From assembly GCF_001742745.1 (NCBI RefSeq), contig NZ_MJAK01000002.1:62001-126000 (forward strand): a stretch of 64,000 nucleotides of DNA, read 5' to 3'. Position 1 is the stretch's first letter, and each line of letters begins with the position of its first letter. The notes beneath the pieces were generated by a model, which was not told the DNA's origin, searched no databases, and was given only the letters and a program-made list of their open reading frames with translations. This document shows positions 1 to 8,404 of this stretch, piece by piece. Origin of the DNA: Curtobacterium sp. ER1/6 (GTDB taxonomy: Bacteria > Actinomycetota > Actinomycetes > Actinomycetales > Microbacteriaceae). The position numbers and the translations under genes are program-made.

Positions 1-1084
1 ACGCCGGGGCCTGGTGCACGATGCCCGTGCCCTCACCCGTCTCGACGTACTCGGCGACGAGGATCCGCCACGCGTGCTCGTACCCCTCCTGGTCGGCCAG
101 GAAGTCGAACAGCCGCTCGTACCCGACGCCGTCGAGCTCGGCGCCGGCGACCGTGCGGAGCACGGCGGCGAGCGCGTCGTCGGCCGACTCGTAGCCGAGG
201 TCCTTCGCGTGGGCCGCCACGGTGTCCGAAGCCAGGAGGTACCGGGCCGCACCGGCGTCGCCACCGTCAGCCGCGCCTCCCGGCCCGGCCGGCACGACCG
301 CGTACGCGATCTCCGGACCGACGGCGAGCGCCGCGTTCGTCGGCAGCGTCCAGGGGGTCGTCGTCCAGGCGAGGGCGCGGACCCCGGTCAGGTCGAGCTC
401 GGCGGCGCGGGCACCCTGCAGCGGGAACGACACCGTGACCGACTGGTCCTGGCGCATCTTGTAGACGTCGTCGTCCATGCGCAGCTCGTGGTTCGACAGC
501 GGGGTCTGGTCGTTCCAGCAGTACGGCAGGACGCGGAAGCCCTCGTACGCCAGACCCTTGTCCCAGAGCTGCTTCCACGCCCACAGGACGCTCTCCATGT
601 ACGTGACGTCGAGGGTCTTGTAGTCGTCCTCGAAGTCGACCCAGCGTGCCTGGCGGGTGACGTACGCCTGCCACTCGTCGGTGTACTGCAGCACGGACTT
701 CCTGGCGGCCGCGTTGAACACGTCGACGCCCATGTCGTCGATCTCGTGCTTCTCGGTGATCCCGAGCTGGCGCATCGCCTCGAGCTCGGCGGGCAGGCCG
801 TGGGTGTCCCAGCCGAAGCGGCGGTGCACCTGCTTGCCGCGCATGGTCTGGTAGCGCGGGAAGACGTCCTTCGCGTAGCCGGTCAGCAGGTGACCGTAGT
901 GCGGCAGGCCGTTGGCGAACGGCGGGCCGTCGTAGAACGTCCACTCGGTGCAGCCCTCGCGCTGGTCGATCGACGCCTGGAAGGTGTCGTCGCCCTTCCA
1001 GAAGGCGAGGATCCCCTGCTCGACGGCGGGGAAGCTCGGCGAGGGCGTGACGCCGTCGGCGTTCGAGTTCAAGGGGTAGCGCAC
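1..1084 (-). CDS. ileS: Isoleucine--tRNA ligase, N-terminal part (runs off the left edge)
   Basis: Class I aminoacyl-tRNA synthetase that charges tRNA-Ile in the cytosol. The reading frame is open from the GTG at 1084 to base 1, about 361 codons, so the C-terminal two thirds, including the KMSKS loop, lie outside the window. The class I HIGH signature is visible as [11 protein letters not shown] near residue 50. The connective editing domain begins with a threonine-rich [14 protein letters not shown] stretch. The GTG start is preceded by AGGAG at 1096-1092 with a 7-nt gap. The nearer ATG is out of frame and stops after six codons. A T-box leader lies directly upstream, which supports the Ile assignment independently. 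Confidence 0.95.
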   Translation of the reverse strand, partial: MRYPLNSNADGVTPSPSFPAVEQGILAFWKGDDTFQASIDQREGCTEWTFYDGPPFANGLPHYGHLLTGYAKDVFPRYQTMRGKQVHRRFGWDTHGLPAELEAMRQLGITEKHEIDDMGVDVFNAAARKSVLQYTDEWQAYVTRQARWVDFEDDYKTLDVTYMESVLWAWKQLWDKGLAYEGFRVLPYCWNDQTPLSNHELRMDDDVYKMRQDQSVTVSFPLQGARAAELDLTGVRALAWTTTPWTLPTNAALAVGPEIAYAVVPAGPGGAADGGDAGAARYLLASDTVAAHAKDLGYESADDALAAVLRTVAGAELDGVGYERLFDFLADQEGYEHAWRILVAEYVETGEGTGIVHQAPA

Positions 1085-1290
1085 CGCATGGCTCCTGTGG
1101 TCGGGGTCGTCTGCCACGAGGACGGAGCGTGCTCCGCGGTACCACCTCGCTTGCCGGCCGCTGCTCGCGCTGCGACCGACCGCTCGTTCGCCGGATGGGG
1201 TGCGGTCCGGTCCGCCCGGGTCTACTGACGACGGTGGTGCTGCCGCGTTCTTCCGGAGGCTCCCCGGTGATGGCCGGTTCGACGCCTGGT
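1085..1290 (-). promoter_or_regulatory. Translational T-box riboswitch of ileS
   Basis: The leader carries the T-box sequence GGTGGTACCGCGG at 1146-1134 and, upstream, the block ATCACCGGGGAGCC. The ATC at 1271-1269 fits as an isoleucine specifier codon. After the T-box, GCTCC at 1128-1124 can pair either with the GGAGC just before it, leaving the ribosome site free, or with the GGAGC of the Shine-Dalgarno at 1095-1091, hiding it. There is no U-run, so control is probably at translation initiation, as known for actinobacterial ileS T-boxes. Uncharged tRNA-Ile would favour the open form. The exact transcript start is uncertain; TAGACT at 1302-1297 is a possible -10 box. Confidence 0.88.
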
Positions 1291-1326
1291 GGGACGAGTC
1301 TACAAGAGTCGGAGCATGCTGGAGCG

Positions 1327-2358
1327 ATGCCCTCGTCCGAGAAGCAGGACCGTCCGGAGTCCCTGCTCACCGTCGTCATCGCCTTCGCCGCCAACCTGCT
1401 CGTGGCCGTCGCCAAGACCGTCGCCTCCATGCTCACCGGATCGGCGTCGATGACCGCCGAGGCCGCGCACTCGTGGGCCGACACCGGCAACGAGGTCTTC
1501 CTGCTCGTGGCGGAACGCCGGGGTGCGAAGCAACGGGACCGGAAGCACCCGCTGGGCTACGGACGCGAGACCTACATCTGGTCGATGTTCGCCGCGTTCG
1601 GCCTCTTCACCGCCGGCGCCGTCGTGTCGATCTGGCACGGGATCACCGAGCTCGGCGAGACCGGTCCCGCAGAGGACGTCGTCCTCAACTACGTCGTGCT
1701 GGCGATCGCGTTCGTCCTCGAGGGCACGAGCTTCCTGCAGGCATACCGCCAGGCGCACGGTGCCGCCACGAAGCGCCGCGTGCCGGTGCTCCGGCACGTG
1801 CTGCAGTCGTCGAACCCCACGCTCCGGGCCGTCTTCGCCGAGGACGCCGCCGCGCTCGTCGGCCTCGTCATCGCGTTCCTCGGGGTCTTCCTCCACCAGG
1901 TCACCGGCCTGGCGGTGTTCGACGCGATCGGCTCCATCGCGGTGGGGCTGCTGCTCGGGGTCGTCGCGATCGTCCTCATCGAGCGGAACCGCCGCTTCCT
2001 GGTCGGCGAGGCCACCTCGCCCGAGCTGGAGGACGCCGTCCTCACCGAGCTGCTCCGCCGCGACGAGGTGGAGCGGGTCACGTACCTGCACCTCGAGTTC
2101 GTCGGACCGTCACGGGTGTTCCTCGTCGCCGCCGTCGACCTGACCGGCAACGAGGACGAGGAGCACGTCGCCGTGCGGCTGCGTCGGGTCGAGGAGTCCC
2201 TGGAGACCAGTCAGTACATCGAGGAGGCGGTGCTCACGCTGAGCATCCCGGGCGATGCGTCGCTCGCAGCTCGTGGAGACGGCGAGGTCCCCGCGATCGT
2301 CCGCGACGGCACGGTCGAGGACGTCGCGTCCGGCGGCGCGGGCACGCTCCGGGCGTAG
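1327..2358 (+). CDS. Cation diffusion facilitator (CDF) family metal exporter
   Basis: Membrane antiporter family that exports Zn, Fe or related divalent metals in exchange for protons. The protein has 343 residues. It begins with hydrophobic helices ([20 protein letters not shown]) and the helix-2 signature [13 protein letters not shown] with the metal-site HxxxD pattern. Further helices follow around [15 protein letters not shown] and [17 protein letters not shown], then a cytosolic C-terminal domain of about 100 residues. The start at 1327 has GGAG 4 nt upstream and begins right before the conserved N-terminus; the frame is open further upstream but that stretch is the ileS leader. The substrate cannot be told from sequence. 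Confidence 0.85.
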   Translation: MPSSEKQDRPESLLTVVIAFAANLLVAVAKTVASMLTGSASMTAEAAHSWADTGNEVFLLVAERRGAKQRDRKHPLGYGRETYIWSMFAAFGLFTAGAVVSIWHGITELGETGPAEDVVLNYVVLAIAFVLEGTSFLQAYRQAHGAATKRRVPVLRHVLQSSNPTLRAVFAEDAAALVGLVIAFLGVFLHQVTGLAVFDAIGSIAVGLLLGVVAIVLIERNRRFLVGEATSPELEDAVLTELLRRDEVERVTYLHLEFVGPSRVFLVAAVDLTGNEDEEHVAVRLRRVEESLETSQYIEEAVLTLSIPGDASLAARGDGEVPAIVRDGTVEDVASGGAGTLRA

Positions 2359-2377
2359 GGCCCGACCGCGGAGCCGG

Positions 2378-2977
2378 TCAGCGCGCGTCGAGCCCCGCCG
2401 CGACCGGCGTCAGCGCCGCGCCGACGTACTCCACGAGCGAGCGTCGCCCGACCCCGTCGGCGACCCAGACCCCGAACGCCGCCGCGGCCGCCCCGAGCAG
2501 CGCTCCGGAGACCGTCTGCGGCCAGAGCGCCGTCGGGCGCTCCCCCGTCCGGGAACCGACGAACGCCGACACCGCCCCGTGCTGCGCCATCACCCGCGCG
2601 GCGACGCTCGCGACGAGCTCGGTGCCGATGTCCATCACCTCGGCCTGCGCGATCGCCCACGGCACGCGCTCCGGGTCGTGCGCCCGCGCGGCCGCCACGA
2701 GCGCCTCCTCCACCGCGCGCACCGGGCTCCGCTCGGTCGACGCGGCCAGGAACGCGGGGATGTCGGCGACCGCGGCGTCCAGTTCGAGCCAGAGCACGTC
2801 GGACTTGGCGCCGAAGTAGTTGAAGAAGGTCGCACGGCTGACGCCGGCCCGGGCGGCGATGTGGTCGACCGTCGTCCGTCCGTAGCCCTGCTCGAGGAAC
2901 AGCTCGGCCGCCGCGTCGGCGAGCACCCCGGCGCTCGAGCGTCGGGGGCGGCCACCGCGGCGCATCGTCTCGTCCAT
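2378..2977 (-). CDS. TetR/AcrR family transcriptional regulator
   Basis: One-component repressor of 199 residues. The N-terminal helix-turn-helix is clear: TTVDHIAARAGVSRATFFNYF at roughly residues 35-55, with the FFNYFGAKSDVLW recognition region. The remainder is a variable all-helical ligand domain with no recognisable effector signature. It is convergent with the CDF gene (19-bp gap) and divergent from the peptide-importer operon that starts at 3009, so that operon is the likeliest target. The ligand is unknown. Confidence 0.85.
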   Translation of the reverse strand: MDETMRRGGRPRRSSAGVLADAAAELFLEQGYGRTTVDHIAARAGVSRATFFNYFGAKSDVLWLELDAAVADIPAFLAASTERSPVRAVEEALVAAARAHDPERVPWAIAQAEVMDIGTELVASVAARVMAQHGAVSAFVGSRTGERPTALWPQTVSGALLGAAAAAFGVWVADGVGRRSLVEYVGAALTPVAAGLDAR

Positions 2978-2993
2978 GCCCTCAGTAAACCGC

Positions 2994-2999
2994 TAGACT
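2994..2999 (+). promoter_or_regulatory. Putative -10 box for a leaderless peptide-importer transcript
   Basis: TAGACT lies 9 nt before the ATG at 3009, so transcription would begin at or next to the start codon and no Shine-Dalgarno is present. The surrounding AGTAAACCGCTAGACT has inverted AGT/ACT ends and sits between the divergent TetR gene and the importer, so the repressor could bind here. No good -35 hexamer is visible. Confidence 0.5.
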
Positions 3000-3008
3000 C
3001 GACGCGCC

Positions 3009-4652
3009 ATGATCTTGGACCGAGTACAGAAAACACGCGCCCGCGCCCTCCTCACCGCCGCGGGCGCCTCCGCGGTCCTGCTGACCCTCACCGCCTGCAC
3101 CGGTGGCGGCGCGGCCACCTCCGACAGCACGCCGGTCAGCGGCGGCACCCTCACGTACGCCTCGGGCGACGCGGAGCCCACCTGCCTCGACCCGCACGTC
3201 GGCGGCAACTACCCGCAGGCCCTGCTGTCGACGCAGTACATCGAGACGCTCACGAGCCTCGACCGCGACCGCCGGCCGAGCCCCGCCCTCGCGACCGACT
3301 GGCAGACCAGCGGCGACGGCAGGACCCTGACGTTCGACCTGCGGAAGGACGTCACGTTCTCGGACGGCACCCCGTTCGACGCGGCCGCCGTCGTCGCGAA
3401 CATCGAGCACGTGCAGGACCCGACGACCGCGTCGAGCACGGGCTACCTCGCCCTGCAGTCGATCACGAAGGCCACCGCGACCGACGACCACACGGTGACG
3501 CTGACCCTGAGCCGTCCGGACAGTGCGCTGCTCGAGTCGTTCTCGCAGCCGTGGGTCGGCATGGAGTCCCCGAAGGCGCTCGATCGTCCGCAGGCGACCA
3601 ACTGCGAGTCCCCGGTCGGCACCGGCCCCTTCACCGTGACGAAGTGGCAGCACGGTGACCGCGTCACCCTGGCGAAGAACACCCGGTACACGCCGCTCTC
3701 CGGGTCGACGGAACCCCGCCTCGACGGCATCACCTGGCGCTTCCTGCCCGACTCGACCTCGCGCTACGCGGCGCTGCAGGCGGGCCAGGTCGACGTCATC
3801 GACAACGCCCAGCCCGACCAGCTGAAGGCCGCGTCCACGAAGGGCGCGATCCGCGACCTCGACGCCCCGCGCCCCGGCGCCTCGAACCGCCTCGAGCTGA
3901 ACTCCGGGCACGGCGTGTTCCAGGACGAGGCGGTCCGCAAGGCCTTCATCGCCGGCGCCGAGATCGACCCGGGTCTCCGGAGCCTGTTCCTCGGCACCGC
4001 GAAGCGCTCGTACTCGGTGCTGTCGAGCGTCGAGCCCGACGGGTACTCCGACCCGGCCCTGTTCGAGTACTCCCCCACGACCGCGGAGCGCCTGCTCGAC
4101 GAGGCCGGCTGGAAGGTCGGCAGCGACGGGATCCGCCAGAAGGACGGCGAGCGCCTCACCGTGACCTTCCCGGTGTCGACGAACCAGTCCGTGCCCGCCG
4201 AACGCAGCCTGTTCCAGCAGGTCCAGGCCTCCGAGAAGGCCGTCGGGTTCGACGTCCGGCTCGAGGAGCTCGACCTGTCGAGCTGGTACGCCGCGCTCGC
4301 CGCGAACCAGTACGACGTCGTCAGTGCGCCGTACACGAAGGTCGGCCCCGACGTCCTCCGGATCCTCTACGACAGCGCGAGCATCACGCCGGCGCCGTCG
4401 GGCTACTTCGCGAACCTCGCGCAGCTCGACGACCCGACGGTCGACGACCTCCTGCAGCGTGCGGCCGCGACCGCCGACGCCGACGAGCGCGGGGACCTGT
4501 ACCGTCAGGCCCAGCAGCGGATCCTCGCCAGCGGCACCGTGCTGCCGCTCTACGACCAGCAGAACCACTTCCTGTACCGGTCGACCGTCCACGGCATCGA
4601 GACCACGTCGGTCTCCACACCGTGGTTCGGCACGGCGTGGATCGCGCGCTGA
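3009..4652 (+). CDS. ABC transporter substrate-binding lipoprotein, peptide/nickel (family 5) type
   Basis: Extracellular solute receptor of 547 residues tethered to the membrane. An N-terminal signal peptide ends in the lipobox LTAC with the lipidated cysteine at residue 30. The mature part shows the family-5 hallmarks: DWQTSGDGRTLTFDLRKDVTFSDGTPF near residue 100 (shown here in two overlapping pieces, DWQTSGDGRTLTF and FDLRKDVTFSDGTPF) and the A-VRKAF-like element EAVRKAFIAG near 315. It is the first gene of a four-gene operon with two permeases and a double ATPase. The family takes oligopeptides, nickel, heme or glycosides; the true substrate is unknown. Confidence 0.88.
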   Translation: MILDRVQKTRARALLTAAGASAVLLTLTACTGGGAATSDSTPVSGGTLTYASGDAEPTCLDPHVGGNYPQALLSTQYIETLTSLDRDRRPSPALATDWQTSGDGRTLTFDLRKDVTFSDGTPFDAAAVVANIEHVQDPTTASSTGYLALQSITKATATDDHTVTLTLSRPDSALLESFSQPWVGMESPKALDRPQATNCESPVGTGPFTVTKWQHGDRVTLAKNTRYTPLSGSTEPRLDGITWRFLPDSTSRYAALQAGQVDVIDNAQPDQLKAASTKGAIRDLDAPRPGASNRLELNSGHGVFQDEAVRKAFIAGAEIDPGLRSLFLGTAKRSYSVLSSVEPDGYSDPALFEYSPTTAERLLDEAGWKVGSDGIRQKDGERLTVTFPVSTNQSVPAERSLFQQVQASEKAVGFDVRLEELDLSSWYAALAANQYDVVSAPYTKVGPDVLRILYDSASITPAPSGYFANLAQLDDPTVDDLLQRAAATADADERGDLYRQAQQRILASGTVLPLYDQQNHFLYRSTVHGIETTSVSTPWFGTAWIAR

Positions 4653-5731
4653 CGAGCCCACCGGCCGGGAGGCACCCCCTGCGTCCGACACGCGAGCACC
4701 GGACCGCCGTCGGCTCGGCATGGGTCCTGTGGGGCCTCCGCCGGGCGGCCGGCGGCGTCGGCGTGCTCTGGGCCGTCGCGACGATCGTCTTCGTCGCGAT
4801 CCGGCTCGTCCCCGGTGACCCAGCGCTCGCGATCCTCGGTGGTCCGGGTTCCCAGGCCTCGGCCGAGGCGGTCGACGCCGTCCGCCGGGAGTACGGGCTC
4901 GACCGGCCGGTGCTCGTCCAGTACGCGGTGTTCCTCGGCCGACTCGCGACCGGGCACCTCGGCGACTCATACGCCTTCCGCACCCCGGTGTCGACGCTCC
5001 TCGCGCAGCAGCTCCCGATGACGCTGACGCTCGCCGTGGCCGGGCTCGTCGTCGCCTGGGTGCTCGCGATCGCCGCCGCGTGGTGGTCCACCCAGCGCGG
5101 CCGCGTCGCCGCCGCCCTGACCGGCGCGATCACGGTGACGGCCAGCGTCGTCCCGCACTTCTGGCTCGGCAGCGTGCTCATCGTCGTCTTCGCGAGCGCC
5201 CTCGGCTGGGTGCCGGCGGTCTCGGACGGCTCCGTACGAGGCTGGGTGCTGCCCGTGCTCACGGTCGCGGTCCCCGTCGCCGGGTACCTCGCCGAGACCG
5301 TGCGCGACGGCGTGGTCGACGCGCAGCGCTCGGCGTTCGCCCTGGCCGCCCGCGGTCGCGGCGAGTCGCGCGCGGGACTCTTCGGTCGGCACCTTCTGCG
5401 GCACGCGGCACTGCCCGGCATCGCCCTGTCCGCCTGGGCCTTCGGGTCGCTGGTGTCCGGCGCGGTCGTCGTCGAGTCGGTGTTCGCGCTGCCCGGCATC
5501 GGCCGTGCCCTGGTGACCGCGGTCACGCAGCGGGACATGCCGCTCGTCGCCGGCATCGCGCTCGTGTCCGCCGCAGCTTACGTCGTCGTCCTCGCCGTCG
5601 CGGACCTCGTCGAGCGCCTGGTCGACCCGCGGGCCGGCGCCCCCGTCGGCGGCCGTCCCGGCGGACGGACCGCGACGCGCCGGCGGGGCCGGGTACCCGT
5701 CGGGACGCACCACGGGACGGGCGCACGGTGA
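4637..5731 (+). CDS. ABC transporter permease, DppB type
   Basis: First inner-membrane subunit of the importer. About six helices can be seen, starting with GGVGVLWAVATIVFVAIRL followed by the family motif VPGDPA. The cytoplasmic EAA-like loop is AARGRGESRAGLFGRHLLRHA. The start is uncertain: GTG at 4637 overlaps the lipoprotein gene by 16 nt, and GTG at 4622 is also in frame; neither has a strong ribosome site, so translation is probably coupled. The basic C-terminal tail after the last helix is long. Confidence 0.82.
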   Translation: MDRALTSPPAGRHPLRPTREHRTAVGSAWVLWGLRRAAGGVGVLWAVATIVFVAIRLVPGDPALAILGGPGSQASAEAVDAVRREYGLDRPVLVQYAVFLGRLATGHLGDSYAFRTPVSTLLAQQLPMTLTLAVAGLVVAWVLAIAAAWWSTQRGRVAAALTGAITVTASVVPHFWLGSVLIVVFASALGWVPAVSDGSVRGWVLPVLTVAVPVAGYLAETVRDGVVDAQRSAFALAARGRGESRAGLFGRHLLRHAALPGIALSAWAFGSLVSGAVVVESVFALPGIGRALVTAVTQRDMPLVAGIALVSAAAYVVVLAVADLVERLVDPRAGAPVGGRPGGRTATRRRGRVPVGTHHGTGAR

Positions 5732-6603
5732 GCGGCATCGCCGACCCGGGCCTCCAGGCCGGTGCGACGCCGGCCACGGCACGGTCCGAGCGGTCTCGTG
5801 GGGGGACGCTCGGGCCGGCGGGGCTGGTGGCCGCGGTCGTCGTCGCCGCCGCGGTGGTGGCGGCCGTCTGGCCGTCGCTGCTCGGCGGCGGGGACCCGCT
5901 CGCGGTGCACCCGGCGGACGCCCTGGCCGCGCCGAGCGGCGCGCACCCGTTCGGCACCGACGAGTCCGGACGCGACGTCCTGACGCGGGTGGTCGCCGGG
6001 ACGCGCGCGTCGCTCGTGGTCGGGGTGGTGGCCACCCTGGTGGGCGGCACGACGGGTGTGGTGCTCGGCACGGTCGCGGGCCTCGGCGGACGGCTCGTCG
6101 ACGCGGTGGTCGGTCGGCTGACCGAGGTGGCGTTCGCCCTGCCGCTCCTGCTCGTCGCGCTCGTCGTCATCGCGGTGACCGGGCCCGGACCGGTGCCGGC
6201 GACGCTGGCGGTCGGGTTCGCGACGGCACCCGGGTACGCACGCATCGTCCGCGCCCTCGTCCGCACCGCGCGGTCCTCGCAGGTGGTCGAGACGGCGGTG
6301 CTGCAGGGACGCCCGCCCGGGCGGATCCTGTTCCGCCACGTGCTGCCCGCGGCGCTCTGGCCCGTCGTCGCCGTCGCCACCCTCGGGGTCGGGCAGGCGG
6401 TCGTGTGGGCCTCGGCGCTGAGCTACCTCGGTGTCGGGACGCCGCCGCCGGCGCCGGAGTGGGGCGCGATGCTCGCGGACGGTCGCACCTACCTGCTGAC
6501 CGCGCCGTGGATGAGCACGTTCCCCGGGCTCGCGATCGTCGTCCTGGCCACGTCCGTGACGGTGCTCGGACGCGCGGTGCGACGAGCGGGGGCCGCACGG
6601 TGA
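5728..6603 (+). CDS. ABC transporter permease, DppC type
   Basis: Second membrane subunit, 291 residues. The DppC signature HPFGTDESGRDVLTRV follows the first helix and a short periplasmic segment. The EAA loop is seen around VLQGRPPGRILFRHVLPAAL and SYLGVGTPPPAPEWGAML. The GTG start forms a 4-bp GTGA overlap with the stop of the preceding permease, so the two are translationally coupled. It pairs with the DppB-type subunit. Confidence 0.88.
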   Translation: MSGIADPGLQAGATPATARSERSRGGTLGPAGLVAAVVVAAAVVAAVWPSLLGGGDPLAVHPADALAAPSGAHPFGTDESGRDVLTRVVAGTRASLVVGVVATLVGGTTGVVLGTVAGLGGRLVDAVVGRLTEVAFALPLLLVALVVIAVTGPGPVPATLAVGFATAPGYARIVRALVRTARSSQVVETAVLQGRPPGRILFRHVLPAALWPVVAVATLGVGQAVVWASALSYLGVGTPPPAPEWGAMLADGRTYLLTAPWMSTFPGLAIVVLATSVTVLGRAVRRAGAAR

Positions 6604-8213
6604 ACACGGGAGGCGCGGAGCGCACGGCGACCGCTCGCGTGCTCGACGTCAGCGGGCTCACCGTGACCACCGGCGGTGCCACGCTGGTGCACGACGTCAC
6701 CCTGCACGTCGCCGCCGGCGAGTGCGTCGCCCTCGTCGGCGCGTCGGGCTCGGGAAAGACCGTCACCGCCCGGGCGGCGCTCGGGCTGTCGGCACCGGGC
6801 GCGGTCGTCCGCGCGGACCGGCTCGACCTCGACCGCACCGACGTCCGCGGGCTGTCCGAACGCCGGTGGCGGCGGCTCCGGGGCTCGACCGTCGGGTACG
6901 TCGGACAGGAGGCCCTCGGCGCGCTCGACCCGCTCCGCCCCGTCGGTCGGGAGGTCGCCGACGCCCTGCGCCTGCACACCGACCTGCGGGCCGTCAACCG
7001 GGTCGAAGCGGTGCGCGAGGCGCTGGCGGCCGTCGGGCTCGACCCGGCGCTGGCCACCGACGGGCGGCTCGCGGGCACGCTGTCGGGCGGGATGCGGCAG
7101 CGGGCGCTCATCGCCGCGGCGACCGTGGCCTCGCCGGCCCTCGTCGTGGCGGACGAACCGACCACCGCACTCGACGCGGCGGTCGCGGTCACCGTGATGG
7201 ATCAGTTGCGTGCGGCGCAGCAGCGCGGTGCCGGGCTCCTCGTCATCACGCACGACCTCGGCCTCGTCGCCGGGTGGGCGGACCGCGTGGTCGTCGTGGA
7301 CGACGGCACGGTGGTCGAGGACGGCCCGGTCGCGGCGGTCCTCGACGCGCCCGCGCACCCCGCGACGCGGGCGCTGGTGCGGGCGGCGCGCTCGGGCGCT
7401 GACCGCTCCCGGGCCCCGGCCGCGGCGGCGGCGGCGGCGGCGAACGGTGCGCCGGTGCTCGACGGCGTGGGGCTGACCCGCGTGTTCGACGAGGTCCCCG
7501 CCGTGCAGGACCTCGCGGTCACGGTGCGCCCGGGCCGGGTGACGGGGGTGATCGGTGCCTCCGGTTCCGGCAAGACCACGGTCGCGCGCATGCTGCTCGG
7601 GCTCGAGACCCCGGACGCCGGCACCGTGACGCTCGACGGTGCGCCGTGGGTGCCGCTGCCCGAACGGGAGCGCCGGGACCGACGGCACCGGGTGGCCGCA
7701 GTCGTGCAGGACCCCGGGGCGACGTTCGACGAGCGGTGGACGGTCGAGCGCGTGCTCGCCGACGCCCTGACGGACGGTGGTGCACGCCGGGCGACCGGTG
7801 CGCTCGCCGACCGGGTCGATGCGGCACTCCGGCAGGTCGGGCTCGACCCGGCGCTGCGCTCCCGTCCCCCGCGCACGCTGTCGGGCGGGCAGCGGCAGCG
7901 GCTCGCGATCGCCCGGGCGCTGGCGACCTCGCCCGAGGTGGTCGTGCTCGACGAACCCGTGACCGCCCTCGACGCGACGGTGCAGGACGCCGTGCTGACG
8001 CTGCTCGAGCGACTCCGCGACGAGACCGGCGTCGCGATGCTGTTCGTGTCGCACGACCTCCGTGCGGTGCGTCGGATGGCCGACGACGTGCTCGTCGTGC
8101 ACGAGGGCCGGGTCGTCGAGCAGGGTCCGGCGTCCCGCGTGTTCGACGCACCCGAGCACCCGGCGACCGAGCGACTGCTGACGGCCTCCGCCCGCCTGGC
8201 CGCCGGCGCCTGA
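6600..8213 (+). CDS. ABC transporter ATP-binding protein with two fused ATPase domains
   Basis: Energising subunit of the importer, 537 residues, fusing the DppD-like and DppF-like ATPases. Domain 1 has Walker A GASGSGKT near residue 44, signature LSGGMRQRA and Walker B ADEPTTALD. Domain 2 has Walker A GASGSGKTT near residue 319, signature LSGGQRQRL and Walker B LDEPVTALD. A run of alanines near residue 275, from a GCG-repeat tract, links the domains. The GTG start overlaps the upstream stop as GTGA. It ends the operon, followed by two strong hairpins. Confidence 0.9.
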   Translation: MNTGGAERTATARVLDVSGLTVTTGGATLVHDVTLHVAAGECVALVGASGSGKTVTARAALGLSAPGAVVRADRLDLDRTDVRGLSERRWRRLRGSTVGYVGQEALGALDPLRPVGREVADALRLHTDLRAVNRVEAVREALAAVGLDPALATDGRLAGTLSGGMRQRALIAAATVASPALVVADEPTTALDAAVAVTVMDQLRAAQQRGAGLLVITHDLGLVAGWADRVVVVDDGTVVEDGPVAAVLDAPAHPATRALVRAARSGADRSRAPAAAAAAAANGAPVLDGVGLTRVFDEVPAVQDLAVTVRPGRVTGVIGASGSGKTTVARMLLGLETPDAGTVTLDGAPWVPLPERERRDRRHRVAAVVQDPGATFDERWTVERVLADALTDGGARRATGALADRVDAALRQVGLDPALRSRPPRTLSGGQRQRLAIARALATSPEVVVLDEPVTALDATVQDAVLTLLERLRDETGVAMLFVSHDLRAVRRMADDVLVVHEGRVVEQGPASRVFDAPEHPATERLLTASARLAAGA

Positions 8214-8263
8214 GCAGCTGCCGCCGGCGCCGCGGCGCCGCGCCAGCGGGCGAGTCTCGCCCA

Positions 8264-8305
8264 GGCGGACACGTTCGCGGTAGCGAAGCCGCGAACGTGT
8301 CCGCC
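8264..8305. terminator. Perfect 17-bp inverted repeat after the ABC operon
   Basis: Arms 8264-8280 and 8289-8305 (GGCGGACACGTTCGCGG) are exactly complementary, with the loop TAGCGAAG. It stands between the convergent ABC-operon and proP-like gene ends. There is no U-tract, which is usual for actinobacterial terminators; a protein site is an alternative. Confidence 0.6.
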
Positions 8306-8341
8306 GGGCCGAGTCTCGGGGAATGCCCACGGAGCGGACAT

Positions 8342-8392
8342 GCCGGGAGGCACGGTGCGCGTCCGTGGCGGACGTGCGCCGTGCCTCCCGGC
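8342..8392. terminator. Long GGGAGGC-core hairpin between convergent genes
   Basis: Arms 8342-8364 and 8370-8392 pair over 23 positions with only two G-U type mismatches and a 5-nt loop. It ends 12 bp before the stop of the convergent ProP-like gene and probably acts as a bidirectional terminator. It is one of several copies of a GGGAGGC-core palindrome in this window. Confidence 0.65.
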
Positions 8393-8404
8393 CGACAGGG
8401 GCGG

